A stretch of 64,000 nt of DNA, from positions 24,765,001-24,829,000 of the forward strand of contig JALMGJ010000015.1 in assembly GCA_023362775.1 (NCBI GenBank), written 5' to 3'. A program made the translations under genes and the position numbers. The notes under the pieces were generated by a model that saw only the letters and a list, made by a program, of their open reading frames with translations, was not told the DNA's origin and ran no database searches. Below, one piece after another: positions 60,990 to 64,000 of this stretch (position 1 is the first letter of the stretch; each line of letters begins with the position of its first letter). The DNA is from Charina bottae (Eukaryota > Chordata > Lepidosauria > Squamata > Charinaidae).

Positions 60990-63300
60990 AGTGGGTGTTT
61001 GCAGAGCTACCCAAGGAGCAAGTTACTCACCCTAGAAGAAAAAGGGGCTTGGGTTGAGACAAACCGGCATCATAATAGAAACCTATCTGTAAACCTTGGA
61101 GTAAGTTTATAGTAATGCATATTTGAGTTGAGCAGACTGGCTGAGGTTCCGTTCCAGGGCCAGCCAAGACATCTTGCTGCAAGAAGCAAAGATGTAGAAT
61201 TCTTCTCTCCATTTGAGGGACAAAATGGGCTTTCCCCTTAATGACTGTAGCCCCTGAATGCTTTTTTCTCTTTTAAAATGTTTTCACACGTGGTAAGTTA
61301 GGATGTCAGAGAGCTAGGCTAATTCTCTCGCCAGCATGTTTGCTTTTTGCTAAGACTCGTCTTTAATAATAACTATAAAGCCACAGGGTGAATCGATAGA
61401 GCAGCTATCCCCAACTTACACTGAGGAGCGAATGTGCAAAGGCTGCCCGGCTCTGCTCTGAAGGGGCCAGATGAGTTCAGAGAGACGTCCGCAGCCAACC
61501 ACTGTTGTTGCAAGCTTAATTTTCACTAGCAGGACCATTTATTTTGTAAAAAAAGATAAACGCCTTACAAAATGGAGCATTATCACAAACTACATCTCTG
61601 TTCATAGGTACATTCATTTTAATACAACCCTCCTTTTTCATTCTGCTTATTTCAACCTCTGCCTGTTTATTATTCATTTAGGGCCCAACCCCCAGGAAAT
61701 TGCCCCGTGTAAGCTGCCCGGCGTCTGGGGGAGCTCTCTTCTGCTCCAGCACTTCCGGGTTCAGCTTCACGGGGCCAGAACCAAGGGAGCCGTTTTTGTT
61801 TCCTTAAATGCTATCAACAGATCCATCCCATCTTTCCACTTGCCAAAATGGAGAATTTTTTTTTTAACATGGTAAAACTCACTTCCAATGTCTTTAGTGC
61901 TCAGAGAGAGAACGTCTAGGCAGAATTTACAGAACGGAGGACAAATTCCTTTTTAAGATTTTTTTTTGTCTGCTGCAAGAGGAATAAAGGGAAAGATCAT
62001 TCCAATAAAATGTGAACTTGACTAGTCTATTTTGGCACAATTCACAAGTTGCTATGCTGGCTTTTCTTGCCAACTCCACAATGGTTTCACGATAAAAGGT
62101 TTCATTGGGCATGGTCTCATTTAAGGGGACAGAAAGCTGCATCAGCAGCAGTAAGTCATAGACCAGGCTTGCTCTGGAGTAAAAGGAGTGGAAAACAAGA
62201 TTGCAGCATAATAAAAATTAATTTATACTTGTTATTTTGAAGAAACATTATCTTAAATTAATTTAAAATGAGGAGCGGGGCGTGTCAGGGTTCAGCGGCC
62301 GGCAATAATACCCTGGGAACCGAGCCTCGCTCTGCTGCCCTCCCGGCTGGCCCGCCTCTTGCAGGAAATCCCTTTCTCTGGCCGGTCTTCACAGCCCCTT
62401 CCAAGCTGCGCAAGGGATGGACATTTAAAAAGCTCAACGAGACCCTCAGGATAATATCAAAAAGGCAGGAAAGAGCTGCTATTCTACACCCGTATTGCCG
62501 GTCCCTTGTACGCGCGCACACACTTTCACAGATCATAACAGGCTGCTTGTGTAACCGCCTAATGGGACGCAGAGAGACCCTCCCGCAAACGGCCCCTTCC
62601 TAATGGTTTTACAAAAGGGTTTGGCACATGGGGCAAAGGGGGTTGGATTCTGCACAGGACATGCTGGTTAACACTGGGTTTTTGTTGAGCAGCAGCACCC
62701 GCCCTCGCTTACCTCGCCCTAAGGGCCTTAAGCACCCAGGCGAAAGACGGCAGCGGCCTCACTCCCCCGAAATAATAGCACGTATCTCAGAAGTTGCTGA
62801 AGAATGAAAAAGGAATCCAGGCCCTTGCAGCACTGCAACTATTTCAAGAGAAAACGACGCATCCCTCCAGCCGGGCCAGCGAGATTTGGGTGCCTCCCCC
62901 GGCCGCCTCTGCCACCAGCTGCTTCGATGACCAGGGGGGAGGAGGGGCGTCCTGCTCTCTGGACAACCGGGACAGTGGCTCCTCACAAATCTCTGACAAG
63001 TAACAACAAATACACACGGGCTTCGCTTTGCGTTTCTGCTCCTCCCCTGCCGAGTTCCTCCTGGCGTGATGCTTGGGTCGTGTCGTTTACCCCCTAGTAA
63101 GGCGTGTACCAGGCAGGTATCCTTCCGCGGCCCCTGGAGAAGAAGCGGGTGCACAGGGAAAGCTCCGGTCATCAGTTTTAGCATCCTGCGTTTAGTCCAC
63201 CTGCGTTTTTATCCCCAATTCAGAACAATGCCGAAGATGATTTCCACAGTCGTCTTGTAGAGCTAATCACCCAGGGAGGTGGCACTCTACCCCTCCCTGT
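60990..63300. other. intergenic DNA right of TRAPPC2L
   Basis: By human synteny PABPN1L and then CBFA2T3 (both minus) would follow. No RNA-binding domain or MYND finger was found in any frame. A minus-strand AATAAA near 61541-61536 followed by T-rich plus-strand sequence could end a minus-strand transcript from outside the window, but this is weak. Confidence 0.35.
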
Positions 63301-63310
63301 GGATCTAGAG

Positions 63311-63424
63311 CAGGGTTTCTTGACCTGGGCCACTTTAAGATGTGTGGACTGCAACTCCCAGAACTCCCCAGCTAGCCGATTCTGGGAGTTCACATCTTAA
63401 AGTGGCCCAGGTCAAGAAACCCTG
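63311..63424. mobile_element. hAT-type MITE, diverged subfamily
   Basis: Arms begin CAGGGTTTCTTGACCTGGGCC and match in inverse. Flanks ATCTAGAG (63303-63310) and CTCTAGAG (63425-63432) share 7 of 8 bases. Two to three bases of each arm differ from the main family in step, so this is a separate subfamily and not a decayed copy. Confidence 0.85.
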
Positions 63425-63951
63425 CTCTAGAGAGAGATTGGTCAGTGATGCTTTAAATTGGGTTCCTGCAATGCAAGGGGTTGGACCCAGTGAGCCAGCC
63501 CTTCCAACTCCAGGATGTATTAAATACATTCTTCCCCAGGATACCCCATCCTCCATTCCAACTATAAACTCCTTTGAGCAAGCCTCACTCATCCAGCACC
63601 CCAACTCTGCAAACCCCAAGATGCATGAACAACAGGCAATGAAAAAGTGGAACTGAAGGAGGAGGGGGGAAGCAATATAAAGGAGGAGAAGGGGGGGGGA
63701 ATCAAAGGATCTTTATTAAGGACCTCATATAAGGAGAAGCATCACACACCAATTAAACCCCCAAACACATCAAGGGGAAATCAGCCAAATTGTTGTTTTA
63801 TACAAGCAACCTTTTCATTGGTCAAGGTATCAAAGTGGTGGGTCAATACCTTTTCCCATAGCAACCTTCTGCAATCTACAGAAATGATATCAAGGACATT
63901 TCTTGCTCTATAGCCAACCAGAGTGGCATCTCGAGTTGTGTTGGACTATAA

Positions 63952-64000
63952 CAGAGCTTTCCAAACACTCTGTCGCGACACAAAAGTGTATCGCCACACA
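63952..64000. mobile_element. hAT element (CAGAGYTTTCCAAAC), cut by the window end
   Basis: The same start as the element at 40141: CAGAGCTTTCCAAACACTCTGTCGCGACACAAAAGTG and CGCCACACA. The 5' flank is GACTATAA. The rest lies outside the window. Confidence 0.8.

Noticed and set aside
61000..63300. PABPN1L or CBFA2T3 exons expected by synteny
   Set aside because: No RNP motifs, MYND cysteine pattern or plausible exon chain was found in any frame.

Overview
The window is nuclear DNA of a vertebrate, most likely a squamate reptile (lizard or snake). The genes are intron-rich, with GT-AG introns, CpG-rich promoters and AATAAA/ATTAAA signals. The repeats are of squamate type: a near-complete BovB LINE, tRNA-derived SINEs of Sauria-SINE style, CR1, L2 and Penelope-like retroelement remnants, and many short hAT-type MITEs. 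The species cannot be fixed from sequence alone.

Four protein-coding genes were rebuilt exon by exon, by following reading frame across splice sites and comparing with the known vertebrate proteins. They are CDT1 (+, 10 exons, 604 aa), APRT (-, 5 exons, 182 aa), GALNS (-, 14 exons, 532 aa) and TRAPPC2L (+, 5 exons, 139 aa). Order and orientation match human 16q24.3 (CDT1 > < APRT < GALNS TRAPPC2L >), so the block is ancient conserved synteny. In human the divergent left neighbour is PIEZO1. A CpG-rich stretch at 1-960 with a strong minus-strand splice donor is in the right place for its first exon, but no coding match was found. PABPN1L and CBFA2T3, next on the right in human, were not found.

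Layout: 1-1100, CpG-rich upstream DNA; 1.8-8.7 kb, CDT1, with an antisense LTR remnant in intron 2; 8.7-10.1 kb, convergent CDT1/APRT 3' ends; 10.1-13.4 kb, APRT; 13.4-15.6 kb, APRT promoter and GALNS 3' flank; 15.6-56.8 kb, GALNS, whose introns hold most mobile elements, including the BovB in intron 10; 56.8-57.3 kb, a 0.5 kb GALNS/TRAPPC2L bidirectional promoter with two CACGTG boxes; 57.3-60.97 kb, TRAPPC2L; 61-64 kb, unassigned intergenic DNA.

The genes share no pathway: CDT1 licenses replication origins, APRT salvages adenine, GALNS is a lysosomal sulfatase and TRAPPC2L is a vesicle-tethering subunit. No new gene system was found. The most notable signals are in the mobile elements: a hAT/MITE community whose 8-bp target duplications all carry central TA, a SINE series with one, two and three internal B-box units, a MITE with a fourfold 47-bp internal expansion beside TRAPPC2L exon 2, and a full-length BovB with an intact 13-bp target duplication.
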